Both the position numbers and the translations under genes were made by a program. This document shows, piece by piece, positions 42,630 through 51,616 of a DNA stretch of 64,000 nucleotides. The stretch's first letter is position 1, and the number at the start of each line of letters is the position of its first letter. Source of the DNA: Sphingosinicella humi (GTDB taxonomy: Bacteria; Pseudomonadota; Alphaproteobacteria; Sphingomonadales; Sphingomonadaceae); the NCBI RefSeq assembly GCF_003129465.1, contig NZ_QFFF01000001.1:1-64000 (forward strand), read 5' to 3'. Under the pieces are notes generated by a model. It saw only the letters and a program-made list of their open reading frames with translations, did no database searches and had not been told where the DNA came from.

Positions 42630-43124
42630 CTAGAAAGAAGGGCCGCCCGGCCAGCTCACCCGGTCGCCTTCGTCAATCCCGAGCTCGACCGAGCGCCCGC
42701 CGGCGATCTCCAGCACGGCGGCGACCGGCTCGCCCACTCCGACCGGGGCGAGCGAAAGCGGCGTCGTGTTGACCGCGATCCGGGCAATCGTTCCGTCGGG
42801 GCGGACGAAGATCATGTCGAGCGGTATGAGCGTATTCTTCATCCAGAAGCTTGCCGGTCGCGGCTCGGGGAAGGGAAAGAGCATGCCGACGTTCGGCGCG
42901 AGGCTTTCGCGGAACATCAGTCCCCGCGCTTGCTCGTCCGGCGTCCGCGCCACTTCGACGGTGAACGGATGCGTGGCGGCGTCAGTCTGAATCTGGAGCT
43001 CGATCTGGTCGAGCGCGGGGCGTTCCTGCTTCGCTGCGGCGATCTCGGCGGCGGAGGGAGGCTCGCCGCGGCAGCCGAGCAGAATCAGAACCAGGGCCGT
43101 GGCGGCCATCCTTCGGGTCGACAT
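42630..43124 (-). CDS. DUF192 lipoprotein
   Basis: 164 aa from the ATG at 43124 (MSTRRMAATALVLILLGC, lipobox Cys18). DUF192 core: FTVEVARTPDEQARGLMFRE, MLFPFPEPRPASFWMKNTLI, PLDMIFVRPDGTIARI, AVLEIAGGRSVELGIDEGDR. Function unknown. ATGA overlap with the cold-shock gene, a pairing conserved in alphaproteobacteria. Confidence 0.92.
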   Translation of the reverse strand: MSTRRMAATALVLILLGCRGEPPSAAEIAAAKQERPALDQIELQIQTDAATHPFTVEVARTPDEQARGLMFRESLAPNVGMLFPFPEPRPASFWMKNTLIPLDMIFVRPDGTIARIAVNTTPLSLAPVGVGEPVAAVLEIAGGRSVELGIDEGDRVSWPGGPSF

Positions 43125-43720
43125 CAACGCGGCTCCACTTCGACCGCGAGCGGCCCCTTTTTCCCTGTCGCGACACGCGCGCGAAGGAGCTCGTCCGGCG
43201 TCAGATCGCACAATCCGCCTCGGCGAACGGTCTCCATGTGGACGAAAATGTCCTGCGAATCATCGCTTTCGCGCACGAGAAAGCCATACCCCTTCAAGCG
43301 ATTGAACCATTTGACCCGCACCGGCTCGAATGCGCCCGCGTCCCCGAGCAGGGTCGACGGGTCGATCCGGTCGCCGCTGGCCTTGGCGCGGCCGACGTCC
43401 GGCGCAACGGCGTGGCTGAGGTCGATAGACAATATCTTTCGCGCCTGGAGCCCGCGCTCCTGCTCGGCAACCAGGCATTCGATCACAGCGCCCTCGGGAA
43501 GGCTGCGACGGTCATGCTCCTTGAGGACGCTGAAATGCACCAGAACATCGCCCTTGGCCTGCTCGCTCACCATGAAACCGAAACCGCGGGTGGCATCGAA
43601 CCATTTCATGGTCCCAGTCAGCTTGACTAGCGCCTCACCATCATCGGCCACGCTATTGGGGCGCGATGCATCGGCAGCCGAAGCCTCATCATTTGCAAGC
43701 ATTTCACGGCGTGAAGTCAT
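43124..43720 (-). CDS. Two-domain cold-shock protein
   Basis: 198 aa from the ATG at 43720; starts at 43738 or 43759 are possible. Two cold-shock domains: first about 33-100 (GTMKWFDATRGFGFMVSEQA, DVLVHFSVL), second about 130-195 (VRVKWFNRLKGYGFLVRESD, QDIFVHMETV). RNP1/RNP2 aromatic residues are present in both, indicating single-strand nucleic acid binding. Overlaps the DUF192 start. Confidence 0.92.
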   Translation of the reverse strand: MTSRREMLANDEASAADASRPNSVADDGEALVKLTGTMKWFDATRGFGFMVSEQAKGDVLVHFSVLKEHDRRSLPEGAVIECLVAEQERGLQARKILSIDLSHAVAPDVGRAKASGDRIDPSTLLGDAGAFEPVRVKWFNRLKGYGFLVRESDDSQDIFVHMETVRRGGLCDLTPDELLRARVATGKKGPLAVEVEPR

Positions 43721-43795
43721 TAAAGCACAGTCTACCATGATTTTAGCTATGAGTATCACGGCTTTTGCTGCGTTTGAACTGTCGCCGATCGAATT

Positions 43796-44350
43796 CTAGC
43801 CATTGTCACAATCTGGGATTTCACCGGGGGTTGCATCCAGCACCCGACGAATGACCTCCATGGAGTGTCCCGCCCGCGCCATGGCCGCAAATGCCTTGTC
43901 CCGCATCCGTCGGTCCGGCGTCTCGTCGGCATATGGGCCGATCCGCTTGCGTCGGGCGAAACGTAGCGCAGCCTCCAGCGCGCCGGACCGCGCCTGCTCC
44001 CTCGCCGGCGCCGCGTCCGCCTCCTCGATTCCCGCCGCCTGCAGCGCCCCGGCGATTCGTCGCTCGCCATACCCTCGCTGGTGCAGCGAAGCGGCCCGCG
44101 CCGCCGCGAACGCGCGGTCGTCGACATAACCGAGGCCCGACAGGCGAGCGACGAGGCGGTCGATCGGAGGGGCTCCTTCGCCGGCCCAGCCCCGCTCGCG
44201 CACCTTGCGGCCGAGATACGTCGCGAGCCTGGCCCTCGTCGTGGCGTAACGCCCGACATAGAAGAGGGCGATCCGTTCCAGGGCTTCCTCGTCAAGGGGA
44301 GGACGGGGCTTTTTCTGTCTTTGGGGTTCCACGCGCCTTGATTGTGCCAT
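43796..44350 (-). CDS. recX: RecX family regulatory protein
   Basis: 184 aa. Helical three-helix repeats typical of RecX: ERIALFYVGRYATTRARLAT, LVARLSGLGYVDDRAFAAAR, YGERRIAGALQAAGIEEADA. Modulates RecA filament. recA is not adjacent. Only 14 bp separate its start codon from the annotated start of the divergent acyl-AMP ligase gene, suggesting one of the two starts lies further inside. Confidence 0.85.
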   Translation of the reverse strand: MAQSRRVEPQRQKKPRPPLDEEALERIALFYVGRYATTRARLATYLGRKVRERGWAGEGAPPIDRLVARLSGLGYVDDRAFAAARAASLHQRGYGERRIAGALQAAGIEEADAAPAREQARSGALEAALRFARRKRIGPYADETPDRRMRDKAFAAMARAGHSMEVIRRVLDATPGEIPDCDNG

Positions 44351-44364
44351 AGTCGAGCCAGAAT

Positions 44365-46221
44365 ATGAACGCGCCTTATGCCGTACAGCGGGAGCCGAAT
44401 AGAGCTCCCCAGGCGGGTGCTCACAGTTTAAGGATTTTGCCCGTAGTGCTCCACCAAGCCGAAGGCCGGACGCGGCCGCGCACGCTGGAAGAAGCTGCCC
44501 TGTCGCCCACTCCCACCGCGGACGCCCTGCCGCGCCGCCTTGCCGACTTCGAGACGCTGGGCGAGGCGCTGGATTATGCCGCCAAAGGCGTACGCGGCCT
44601 CAACTTCCACGATCCGAGGGGCCGGCTTGCCCGCGCCTTCACGTTCCGCGAGTTGCGCGAGGACGCCATCGTCGCCGCCTACCGGCTGGTGGCGCGGGGC
44701 GTGAAACCGGGCGACCGGGTGGCGCTCATCGCCGAAACCGGGCCGGAATTCGCCTCTCTCTTCTTCGGCGCCGTCTATGCCGGTGCCTGGCCCGTGCCGC
44801 TGCCGTTGCCGACCTCCTTCGGCGGCAAGGACTCCTATATCGACCAGTTGTCGGTGCAGCTCAAAAGCTCAGATCCCACCCTGCTGCTCTATCCGGCCGA
44901 GCTCACCGGGATGGCGGATGCCGCGGCCGCCGCGGTGGCCGTCCAGGCCTGCGACTGGCAAGCGTTTGCGAAGCTCGAGGCGCCGCAGGCGCCCCTGCCC
45001 TCCGCCGCCACCGACGACATCGCCTATCTCCAATATTCGAGCGGCTCGACGCGCTTCCCGCATGGCGTCGCGGTCACGCACCGCGCGTTGCTCAACAATC
45101 TCGCGGCACACAGCCACGGCATGGAGGTGGTCGACACCGACCGCTGCGTGTCCTGGCTCCCCTGGTACCACGACATGGGCCTGGTCGGCTGCCTGCTCTC
45201 GCCCGTCGCCAACCAGGTCTCGACCGACTATCTGAAGACCGAGGATTTCGCTCGCCGCCCGCTCGCCTGGCTCGATCTTATCAGCCGCAACGAGGGCACG
45301 ACGCTCAGCTATTCGCCGACCTTCGGCTACGACATCTGCGCCCGGCGCATCGGCAGCCAGAGCAAGGTTTCCGAGCGTTTCGACCTGTCGCGCTGGCGGG
45401 TGGCCGGGAACGGCGCCGACATGATCCGCCCGGACGTAATGCAGGCCTTCGTCGATGCCTTCGCCGGCGCCGGCTTCAAGGCGACGAGCTTCCTCCCCAG
45501 CTACGGCCTCGCCGAGGCGACGCTGGCGGTCTCGATCATGCCGCCCGGCGAGGGGATCGTCGTCGAGCTGGTCGAGGAGACGCAGCTGTCTGGCGGCGTC
45601 GCCCATCGCGACCGGCCGCAGCGCTATCGCGCCATCGTCAATTGCGGCAAGCCCGTCCGCGACATGGAAGTCGCGATCCGCGACGAGGAAGGCCAGCGCC
45701 TGCCCGAAAAGGCGATCGGCCGGGTCTACGCCTGCGGCCCCTCGATCATGCACAGCTATTTCCGCGACGAGGAAGCGACCCGCGCCTGCCTCGACGCCGA
45801 CGGTTGGCTCGACACCGGCGACATGGGCTACATGTCCGATGGCTATGTCTACATCGTCGGCCGCGCCAAGGACATGATCATCATCAACGGCAAGAATCAC
45901 TGGCCGCAGGACATTGAGTGGGCGGTGGAGCAGCTGCCGGGCTTCAAGGCGGGCGACATCGCCGCCTTCTCGATCACCACGCCGGGCGGCGAGGAGACAC
46001 CGGCGGTGCTCGTCCAGTGTCGTACCTCGGACGCCGAGGAGCGCGAGCGCCTGCGGGACGAAATCCGCGAGCGAGTCCGGGCGATCACCGGCATGCACTG
46101 CGTGGTCGAGCTGGTGCCGCCGCGTACCCTGCCGCGCACCAGCTCGGGCAAGCTCTCCCGCGCCAAGGCGCGCAACCTCTACCTCTCCGGCGAAATCCAG
46201 CCCTACGACATCGCCGCCTGA
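44365..46221 (+). CDS. Fatty-acyl-AMP ligase (FAAL)
   Basis: 618 aa at most; a GTG at 44446 with AAGGA upstream may be the real start (591 aa). ANL-superfamily adenylation enzyme: DDIAYLQYSSGSTRFPHGVA (phosphate loop), SWLPWYHDMGLVGCLLSPVA, LPSYGLAEATLAVSIM, DTGDMGYMSDGYVYIVGRAK and the C-terminal PRTSSGKLSRAKAR lysine. The YQYSSGSTR and WLPxYHDMGL wording matches FAALs that make acyl-adenylates for acyl carrier proteins. No PKS or ACP gene is nearby. Confidence 0.9.
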   Translation: MNAPYAVQREPNRAPQAGAHSLRILPVVLHQAEGRTRPRTLEEAALSPTPTADALPRRLADFETLGEALDYAAKGVRGLNFHDPRGRLARAFTFRELREDAIVAAYRLVARGVKPGDRVALIAETGPEFASLFFGAVYAGAWPVPLPLPTSFGGKDSYIDQLSVQLKSSDPTLLLYPAELTGMADAAAAAVAVQACDWQAFAKLEAPQAPLPSAATDDIAYLQYSSGSTRFPHGVAVTHRALLNNLAAHSHGMEVVDTDRCVSWLPWYHDMGLVGCLLSPVANQVSTDYLKTEDFARRPLAWLDLISRNEGTTLSYSPTFGYDICARRIGSQSKVSERFDLSRWRVAGNGADMIRPDVMQAFVDAFAGAGFKATSFLPSYGLAEATLAVSIMPPGEGIVVELVEETQLSGGVAHRDRPQRYRAIVNCGKPVRDMEVAIRDEEGQRLPEKAIGRVYACGPSIMHSYFRDEEATRACLDADGWLDTGDMGYMSDGYVYIVGRAKDMIIINGKNHWPQDIEWAVEQLPGFKAGDIAAFSITTPGGEETPAVLVQCRTSDAEERERLRDEIRERVRAITGMHCVVELVPPRTLPRTSSGKLSRAKARNLYLSGEIQPYDIAA

Positions 46222-46269
46222 CCCTTGCGCTCCCCCTTGCGCGCGGTTAAGGGGCGGGTCTCCGGCTCT

Positions 46270-46345
46270 AGGAGTGTAGCTCAGCTGGTAGAGCATCGGT
46301 CTCCAAAACCGAGGGCCGGGGGTTCGAATCCCTCCACTCCTGCCA
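46270..46345 (+). tRNA. tRNA-Trp (CCA anticodon)
   Basis: AGGAGTG acceptor pairs with CACTCCT, discriminator G and encoded CCA. TCGGT/ACCGA enclose CTCCAAA, giving anticodon CCA. T arm GGGGGTTCGAATCCCTC. Position before secE-nusG is conserved in many proteobacteria. Confidence 0.97.
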
Positions 46346-46514
46346 TTCCCGCCGCGTATCGGAAGCCCGGCCGCCCTTCTCCAGGAAGGCGTGTCGGGCT
46401 CCCGACGAAAAAGCTGGGAAATTCGAGCCGAGGGACTATGTGAAGGTCAGGCCGGCGCCGGAAACGGAAGGGCGGCATGGCCTCCTTTATGATGTTTGAA
46501 AGAGGGCGGAGCGC

Positions 46515-46712
46515 GTGGCGAAAGTCAGTCCCGGTGAATTTCTAAAGCAGGTCAAGACGGAGACCGCCAAGGTCGTCTGGCCCTCGCGCAAGGAGACGGT
46601 CACCACCGCCATCATGGTGCTGATCATGACGGCCTTGCTCGCCCTCTTCTTCTTCGGCGTCGATTCGGCCTTCAGCGCGATCGTGCAGGCGCTGCTCGGC
46701 CTCTTGAGCTAG
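46515..46712 (+). CDS. secE: Preprotein translocase subunit SecE
   Basis: 65 aa, GTG start after GAGGGCGGAG. Single-helix form: amphipathic VSPGEFLKQVKTETAKVVWP followed by SRKETVTTAIMVLIMTALLA, the family signature, and one transmembrane segment. Stabilises SecY in the inner membrane. Typical short alphaproteobacterial SecE. 65 bp before nusG. Confidence 0.95.
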   Translation: MAKVSPGEFLKQVKTETAKVVWPSRKETVTTAIMVLIMTALLALFFFGVDSAFSAIVQALLGLLS

Positions 46713-46777
46713 ACAGGCCTCCCCCCGGCCCTCCTCCGCGGACGGGCGAGGGAGAGACCAAGGAAACAGGATAGACG

Positions 46778-47317
46778 ATGTCTCGCTGGTATATCATCCA
46801 CGCTTATTCGGGCTTCGAGAACAAGGTGCGCGACGCCATCATGGCGGAAGCGACGCGGCTCGGCCTCGAGCAGCTTGTCGAGGCCGTCGAGGTCCCCACC
46901 GAGAAGGTGACCGAGGTCCGCCGCGGCAAGAAGGTGACGAGCGACCGCAAATTCTTCCCGGGCTACGTGCTCGCCAAGCTCGACATGAACGACCAGGTCT
47001 ATCACCTGGTGAAGAACACGCCGAAGGTGACGGGCTTCCTGGGCTCCTCGGGCAAGCCGCAGCCGATCAGCGAAGCCGAGGCCGCGCGCATCCTCCACAC
47101 CAAGGACGAAGCCGCCGCCGCCGCGCCGAAGCAGAAGATCAATGTCGACTATGAGATCGGCGACAATGTGAAGGTGCTGGAAGGCCCGTTCGCGAGCTTC
47201 AACGGCATCGTCGAGGAGCTGGATTTCGACCGCGGCCGCGTCAAGGTCGGCGTCTCCATCTTCGGCCGCGCCACCCCGGTCGAGCTGGAATTCGAACAGG
47301 TAGAGCTGGTCAAATAG
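46778..47317 (+). CDS. nusG: Transcription termination/antitermination protein NusG
   Basis: 179 aa. NGN domain MSRWYIIHAYSGFENKVRDA, KFFPGYVLAKLDMNDQVYHL, VTGFLGSSGKPQPI; KOW domain near residues 128-179: GDNVKVLEGPFASFNGIVEE. Binds RNA polymerase and links to Rho or S10. Normally followed by rplK; here 5.8 kb with a TerS-like gene and restriction genes intervenes. Confidence 0.97.
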   Translation: MSRWYIIHAYSGFENKVRDAIMAEATRLGLEQLVEAVEVPTEKVTEVRRGKKVTSDRKFFPGYVLAKLDMNDQVYHLVKNTPKVTGFLGSSGKPQPISEAEAARILHTKDEAAAAAPKQKINVDYEIGDNVKVLEGPFASFNGIVEELDFDRGRVKVGVSIFGRATPVELEFEQVELVK

Positions 47318-47333
47318 GCATTTGAGCAACTCG

Positions 47334-47446
47334 TGTCCCGGCGGAAGCCGGGATCCGGGAACACCACGGTGAATAGTTGGGGCGGCGACGCCTCGTCCTC
47401 ACGGCGAACTCTGTGTTCTTGGGCCCCGGCGTCCGCCGGGGTGACG
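47334..47446. repeat. Hairpin repeat unit 1 after nusG
   Basis: 113-bp unit: CCCGGCGGAAGCCGGG at the left, GGCCCCGGCGTCCGCCGGGG at the right, with GGGAACACC facing GTGTTCTTGGG. Same plan as the next unit and the hairpin at 25415-25504. Intervening 47447-47485 has nothing recognisable. Confidence 0.85.
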
Positions 47447-47485
47447 TTTAGGGACGCGCAGAACGGCCGAGCGAGACATTTCGGC

Positions 47486-47599
47486 GTCATCCCGGCGGGA
47501 GCCGGGATCCAGGAACACCGCGGTGAATATGTAGGGCGTCGACGCCTCATCCTGACGACAAAACCCGTGTTCTTGGGCCCCGGCTTTCGCCGGGGTGAC
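47486..47599. repeat. Hairpin repeat unit 2 after nusG
   Basis: 114-bp unit, imperfect direct copy of 47334-47446: GTCATCCCGGCGGGAGCCGG, CAGGAACACCGCGGTGAATA, then CCGTGTTCTTGGGCCCCGGC and CGCCGGGGTGACG. Each unit is itself a long inverted repeat. No gene in 47318-47646. Confidence 0.85.
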
Positions 47600-47646
47600 G
47601 TGCAAGGTTACAGCAGGACCGGGGCAGACGCTCAGCGCCCTCCCCC

Positions 47647-48657
47647 CTATTTCCGCGCCAGCTTCCGCCGCATGTGTTCGAGGCGCCAGCCGCCGAACAG
47701 GGCGCGTTTGGGGTCGTGGGGCGGCTTGTTGGGGTCGGCGCGGCTCCAGCCGGTGACGAGGTGCAGCGGCGGCAGCTGGGGCGCGGGCGGCTCGTCCTCG
47801 AAGCGCCAGTCGCCGCTCTCCTCGTAGCGCGCCGCCCGCCGCACCGCCGCGTCCTCGGCGCCGCGCCTCCTCTCCGCCGTCCACATGGTCATCAGGCGCA
47901 GCCGCAACGTCTCGTCCGATTCGCCGCGCCGCCGCCGCCGGTGCGGCTTCTCCCACATCTGGCGCACGCTCTTTTCGTGAAGGAAGAGGAGCTGCAGCGC
48001 CTGGTGCGGGGTCATCGGCGGGATGGGCAGGGGCTCGCTTTCCCGCCAATCGTCATCTTCATGGCTGTCCGGCAGCCCGGCCGCCAGCAACGCTGCTTCG
48101 AGCCGGTCGTAGCCCATCTGGAGCGCCAGCCGCATCTCGCGCGCGAAGGCGCGGCTTTCCCGGGCCCGGGCGTAGAAGCTCGAATGGGCGAACCCCGCCG
48201 CGGCGGCGGCCAGCCGGACGTTGGCGCTGGCGGCAAGCGCCCGGAGGAAGGCCTGCTCGGCCGCCTTGGTCATCCGGCCGGGCGGCGCCAGGCGGAGCTG
48301 CAGGCGGCCGGATCGGGTGCGGACGATGGTGGGTTCGCCGCCCTCTGTCTTAAGGGACAGGCCCTCCCCCGGCCCCTCCCGTGAACGGGAGGGGAGAATG
48401 GGGTCAGGCGGCCTTGTCCCTCCGGCGAGGTGGAAACGGGCATGGGCGGCGGCGAGCGCGGCCTCCCAGCGCTGGGCGAATGCGGCGTCCCTGGCGCGGC
48501 GCTTGGTGAAAGTGGAGCGATTATAGCCAAGCTGCCGCGCGGCCAGTCGCGCATTGCCGGTCTGGGCGAGGACTTCGAGGAAACACGCGTTCTGGAGCGC
48601 CTGGCGACGGGTGAAGGGGCGAGCCCCTTCGGCTGAGCTCGGGACGGGCATCCCCAT
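47647..48657 (-). CDS. TerS-like protein with duplicated helix-turn-helix domain
   Basis: 336 aa (ATG at 48657 or 48651). Two related HTH units: about 22-75 (FLEVLAQTGNARLAARQLGY, then FAQRWEAALAAAH) and about 136-192 (FLRALAASANVRLAAAAAGF, then FAREMRLALQMGYDRLEAAL). Both resemble the single unit of the TerS-like protein at 8223-8891. A palindromic segment (48373-48394) encodes residues near 88-95 between the units, apparently a repeat insertion. C-terminal part Arg-rich. No TerL nearby. Terminase-related by similarity only; a DNA-binding regulator is possible. Confidence 0.55.
   Translation of the reverse strand: MGMPVPSSAEGARPFTRRQALQNACFLEVLAQTGNARLAARQLGYNRSTFTKRRARDAAFAQRWEAALAAAHARFHLAGGTRPPDPILPSRSREGPGEGLSLKTEGGEPTIVRTRSGRLQLRLAPPGRMTKAAEQAFLRALAASANVRLAAAAAGFAHSSFYARARESRAFAREMRLALQMGYDRLEAALLAAGLPDSHEDDDWRESEPLPIPPMTPHQALQLLFLHEKSVRQMWEKPHRRRRRGESDETLRLRLMTMWTAERRRGAEDAAVRRAARYEESGDWRFEDEPPAPQLPPLHLVTGWSRADPNKPPHDPKRALFGGWRLEHMRRKLARK
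48373..48394. repeat. Perfect palindrome inside the second TerS-like gene
   Basis: CCCCTCCCGT (48373-48382) and ACGGGAGGGG (48385-48394) are exact reverse complements around GA. It belongs to the common intergenic CCCTCCC-GGGAGGG hairpin type but is read in frame here as part of SRSREGPGEG. Confidence 0.8.
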
Positions 48658-48787
48658 TGTAACGCAGACGAAATCCTATTTTGCAAGCCCATGAGGGCGC
48701 CGCGCCCTGCTAATCCGATCGTCCCATTCAGCTTTGCTCTTCACTAGAGCTCGTTCAGCCGCCAAGGTGGCGATGGGGGAGTAGTCA

Positions 48788-51616
48788 ATGCGTCTCGGTT
48801 GGAACGAAATAAGGATAAGGGCGCGCGAGTTTTCGCGGCGCTGGAAGGACGCCCATTACGAAAAGGGCGAGACCCAGACCTTCTACAATGAATTCTTCCA
48901 GATCTTCGGCATCGACCGCAAGAAGGTCGCCATCTTCGAGCGTAAGATCCAGATGATCGACGCCAACAAGCGCGGCTTCATCGATCTCTTCTGGCCCAGC
49001 GTGCTGCTCGTCGAGCAGAAAAGCGCCGGCCGCGACCTGTTCAAGGCGGAAGGCCAGGCGCTCGATTACGTCCTCGGCCTGCGCGATCGCGAAGTGCCCC
49101 GTTTCGTCCTCACCTGCGATTTCCAGCGCTTCCGCCTGCTCGAACTGGAAACACGCCGGGAGGTCGCCTTCACGCTCCCGGAGCTGCACAAGAACGTCGA
49201 GGCCTTCGCCTTCATGCTGGGTGTTGAGCGGCGCCATTATGGGAAGCAGACGGCCGTCAACATCAAGGCCGCCGAGTTGCTCGGCACGCTGCACGATGCG
49301 CTGGAGGCAAAGGGCTACAAGGGAGTCGAGCTGGAGCGGCTGATGGTCCGGCTTCTCTTCTGCCTCTTCGCCGACGATACCGGCATATTCGAGAGCAAGG
49401 ACGACTTCCTCTATTTGATCGAGGAGCGCACCGACGAGGACGGCGGCAATGTCGGCCGCGTGCTGATGCACCTGTTCGAAATGCTAGATACGCCGGTCAG
49501 CGAGCGGCTAGAAGGCGACGACCCCGAATTCGCCAAGTTTCCCTACGTCAACGGCGACCTCTTCAAAGGGAGGCTGCGCACCCCCGTCTTCGACGCGCAA
49601 ATGCGGGACGACCTGCTAACTGCCGCGAAGTTCGACTGGGGAAAGGTCAGTCCGGCGATCTTCGGCTCGCTGTTCCAGTCGGTGATGGACAAGGACGAAA
49701 GGCGGAAAAAGGGCGCGCACTACACGACCGAGCCCAATATCATGAAGCTGATCGGGCCCTTGTTCCTCGACGATCTTCGAGAGGAGCTGGACCGTTTGAA
49801 GGCTCGGCGCGACGGCGGCAGGCGGGCGGCGTTGCTCGCCTTTCAGGAGAAGCTCGGCAGCCTCAACTTCTTCGACCCGGCCTGCGGGTGCGGCAACTTC
49901 CTCGTCGTCACCTATCGCGAGCTGCGCCGGATGGAGCAGGAGGCGCTGGAGCAGATTTACGACCCCAACAGCCCGATGATGCTGGAGGTCGAAGCCTTGA
50001 GCATCATCAGCGTCGACCAATTCCACGGCATCGAGCTGGAGGAGTTTCCCGCCCACATCGCCGAAGTCGCGATGTGGATGACCGAGCATCTCGCCAACAT
50101 CGAGCTGGGCCGGACGTTCGGAAAGGTGTTCGCCGACATTCCGCTCAAGGACAGCGCCAATATCGTTCACGGCGATGCGCTAGCGATCGATTGGGACGAT
50201 GTCCTTCCACACCAGCAATGTTTCGCGGTGATGGGCAATCCGCCGTTTGTCGGCGCGAAATATCAGTCGCCGGAGCAGCGGGCGCAGGTGCGGGAGCTGG
50301 CGGCGCTCGGTAAATCGGGCGGGACATTGGATTATGTGGCGGCTTGGTTCCTCAAGGCCGGTGCCTACATCGCCAAGGGGCCGACCCGGATCGGCTTTGT
50401 CGCCACCAATTCGATCACCCAGGGTGAGCAGGTGGCGCAGCTCTGGCCGATTTTGTTCGACCGGTACGGCCTAGAGATCGACTTCGCCCACCGCACCTTC
50501 GCGTGGGGATCGGATGCCCGTGGCAAGGCGCACGTCCATGTCGTGATCGTCGGCCTTTCTCATCGTGATCACGAACGGCGGGAGAAAAGGCTGTTCAGCT
50601 ACGACGACATCAACGGGGAACCGGACGAGAGCCGCCATCCGGCACTCACCGCCTATCTGTTCGGTGCGGAGAATGTGGCCAACCGTCATCTGGTGGTCAA
50701 GGAAGAGGCGCGGCCGCTCAGTGGTTCACCAAGGCTCAGGACCGGCGTCCAGATGATCGATAACGGAATCCTGACGTTCACGCACGCTGAGAAGCGGGCA
50801 TTTCTTGAGACAGAACCGGAGGCGGCACCGCTCTTCCGAGAGTTCCTAGGCGGCGAGGAGTATATCAACGGTTTTACGCGCTCGATCCTCTACCTCGCCG
50901 ATGCGGATCCTGCATTACTGAGGCGTCTGCCTCAGGTCACAGAAAGGATGCGGCAGCTTCGGGAATACCGTGCCGCAAGCCGGAGGGCTTCGACGGTCGC
51001 GATGGCCACCTTTCCGACGAAGCTTGGCGTCGATGAACGGTTAGGCGCGGACTACCTAGTTATTCCGAACACGAGTTCTGAACGGCGCGAATATGTCCCG
51101 ATCGGATGGCTTGGTCCGGATGTAATCGCAAACCAGAAGCTGCGTATTCTCCCCAATGCCGATCTTTGGGAATTCGGCGTCCTTACGAGCCGAATGCATA
51201 TGGCATGGATGCGGGCAATTACTGGACGAATGAAATCCGATTACATGTACTCCGTCGGCATTGTATACAACACCTACCCTTGGCCCGAAACAGCCGATGC
51301 GCAAAAGGTTGAGGTCGAGAAGCTCGCCCAAGCAGTGCTCGCCGCGAGGGCAGAATGGCCGACCAGTTCGCTCGCCGACCTCTACGATCCCGACACCATG
51401 CCCGCCAATCTCAGAAAGGCCCATGCCGCGCTCGATGCGGCGGTGGACCGACTCTACCGCCGCAAGCCTTTCGACAGCGACCGCGACCGGGTGGAGCATC
51501 TGTTCGGGCTTTACGAAGCCCTCGTGGACCCGCTCCGGCACGAAGGCGTGAAGCAGGTGAAGCGGGTCGAACGCCTGAAAAGGCGCAAAGAGCAGGCTGC
51601 GGAGAAGCGCGCGTGA
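48788..51616 (+). CDS. MmeI-like type II restriction-modification enzyme (single chain endonuclease and adenine methyltransferase)
   Basis: 942 aa. N-terminal nuclease motif Asp66-x9-Glu76-x-Lys78 (DLFWPSVLLVEQK), the same spacing as MmeI. A helical linker follows, then a gamma-class N6-adenine methyltransferase with SAM motif FDPACGCGNFL (362-372) and catalytic NPPF in GNPPFVG (483-489). Then target-recognition region (about 640-850) and a C-terminal helical part. Such enzymes cut about 20 bp from their site and protect host DNA by methylating one strand. All key residues present, so likely active. Stop overlaps the Mrr gene start (GTGA). Confidence 0.9.
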   Translation: MRLGWNEIRIRAREFSRRWKDAHYEKGETQTFYNEFFQIFGIDRKKVAIFERKIQMIDANKRGFIDLFWPSVLLVEQKSAGRDLFKAEGQALDYVLGLRDREVPRFVLTCDFQRFRLLELETRREVAFTLPELHKNVEAFAFMLGVERRHYGKQTAVNIKAAELLGTLHDALEAKGYKGVELERLMVRLLFCLFADDTGIFESKDDFLYLIEERTDEDGGNVGRVLMHLFEMLDTPVSERLEGDDPEFAKFPYVNGDLFKGRLRTPVFDAQMRDDLLTAAKFDWGKVSPAIFGSLFQSVMDKDERRKKGAHYTTEPNIMKLIGPLFLDDLREELDRLKARRDGGRRAALLAFQEKLGSLNFFDPACGCGNFLVVTYRELRRMEQEALEQIYDPNSPMMLEVEALSIISVDQFHGIELEEFPAHIAEVAMWMTEHLANIELGRTFGKVFADIPLKDSANIVHGDALAIDWDDVLPHQQCFAVMGNPPFVGAKYQSPEQRAQVRELAALGKSGGTLDYVAAWFLKAGAYIAKGPTRIGFVATNSITQGEQVAQLWPILFDRYGLEIDFAHRTFAWGSDARGKAHVHVVIVGLSHRDHERREKRLFSYDDINGEPDESRHPALTAYLFGAENVANRHLVVKEEARPLSGSPRLRTGVQMIDNGILTFTHAEKRAFLETEPEAAPLFREFLGGEEYINGFTRSILYLADADPALLRRLPQVTERMRQLREYRAASRRASTVAMATFPTKLGVDERLGADYLVIPNTSSERREYVPIGWLGPDVIANQKLRILPNADLWEFGVLTSRMHMAWMRAITGRMKSDYMYSVGIVYNTYPWPETADAQKVEVEKLAQAVLAARAEWPTSSLADLYDPDTMPANLRKAHAALDAAVDRLYRRKPFDSDRDRVEHLFGLYEALVDPLRHEGVKQVKRVERLKRRKEQAAEKRA

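Noticed and set aside
47334-47599. CRISPR array
   Set aside because: Only two long hairpin units of about 113 bp with diverged sequence; no short repeats with regular spacers and no cas genes in the window.
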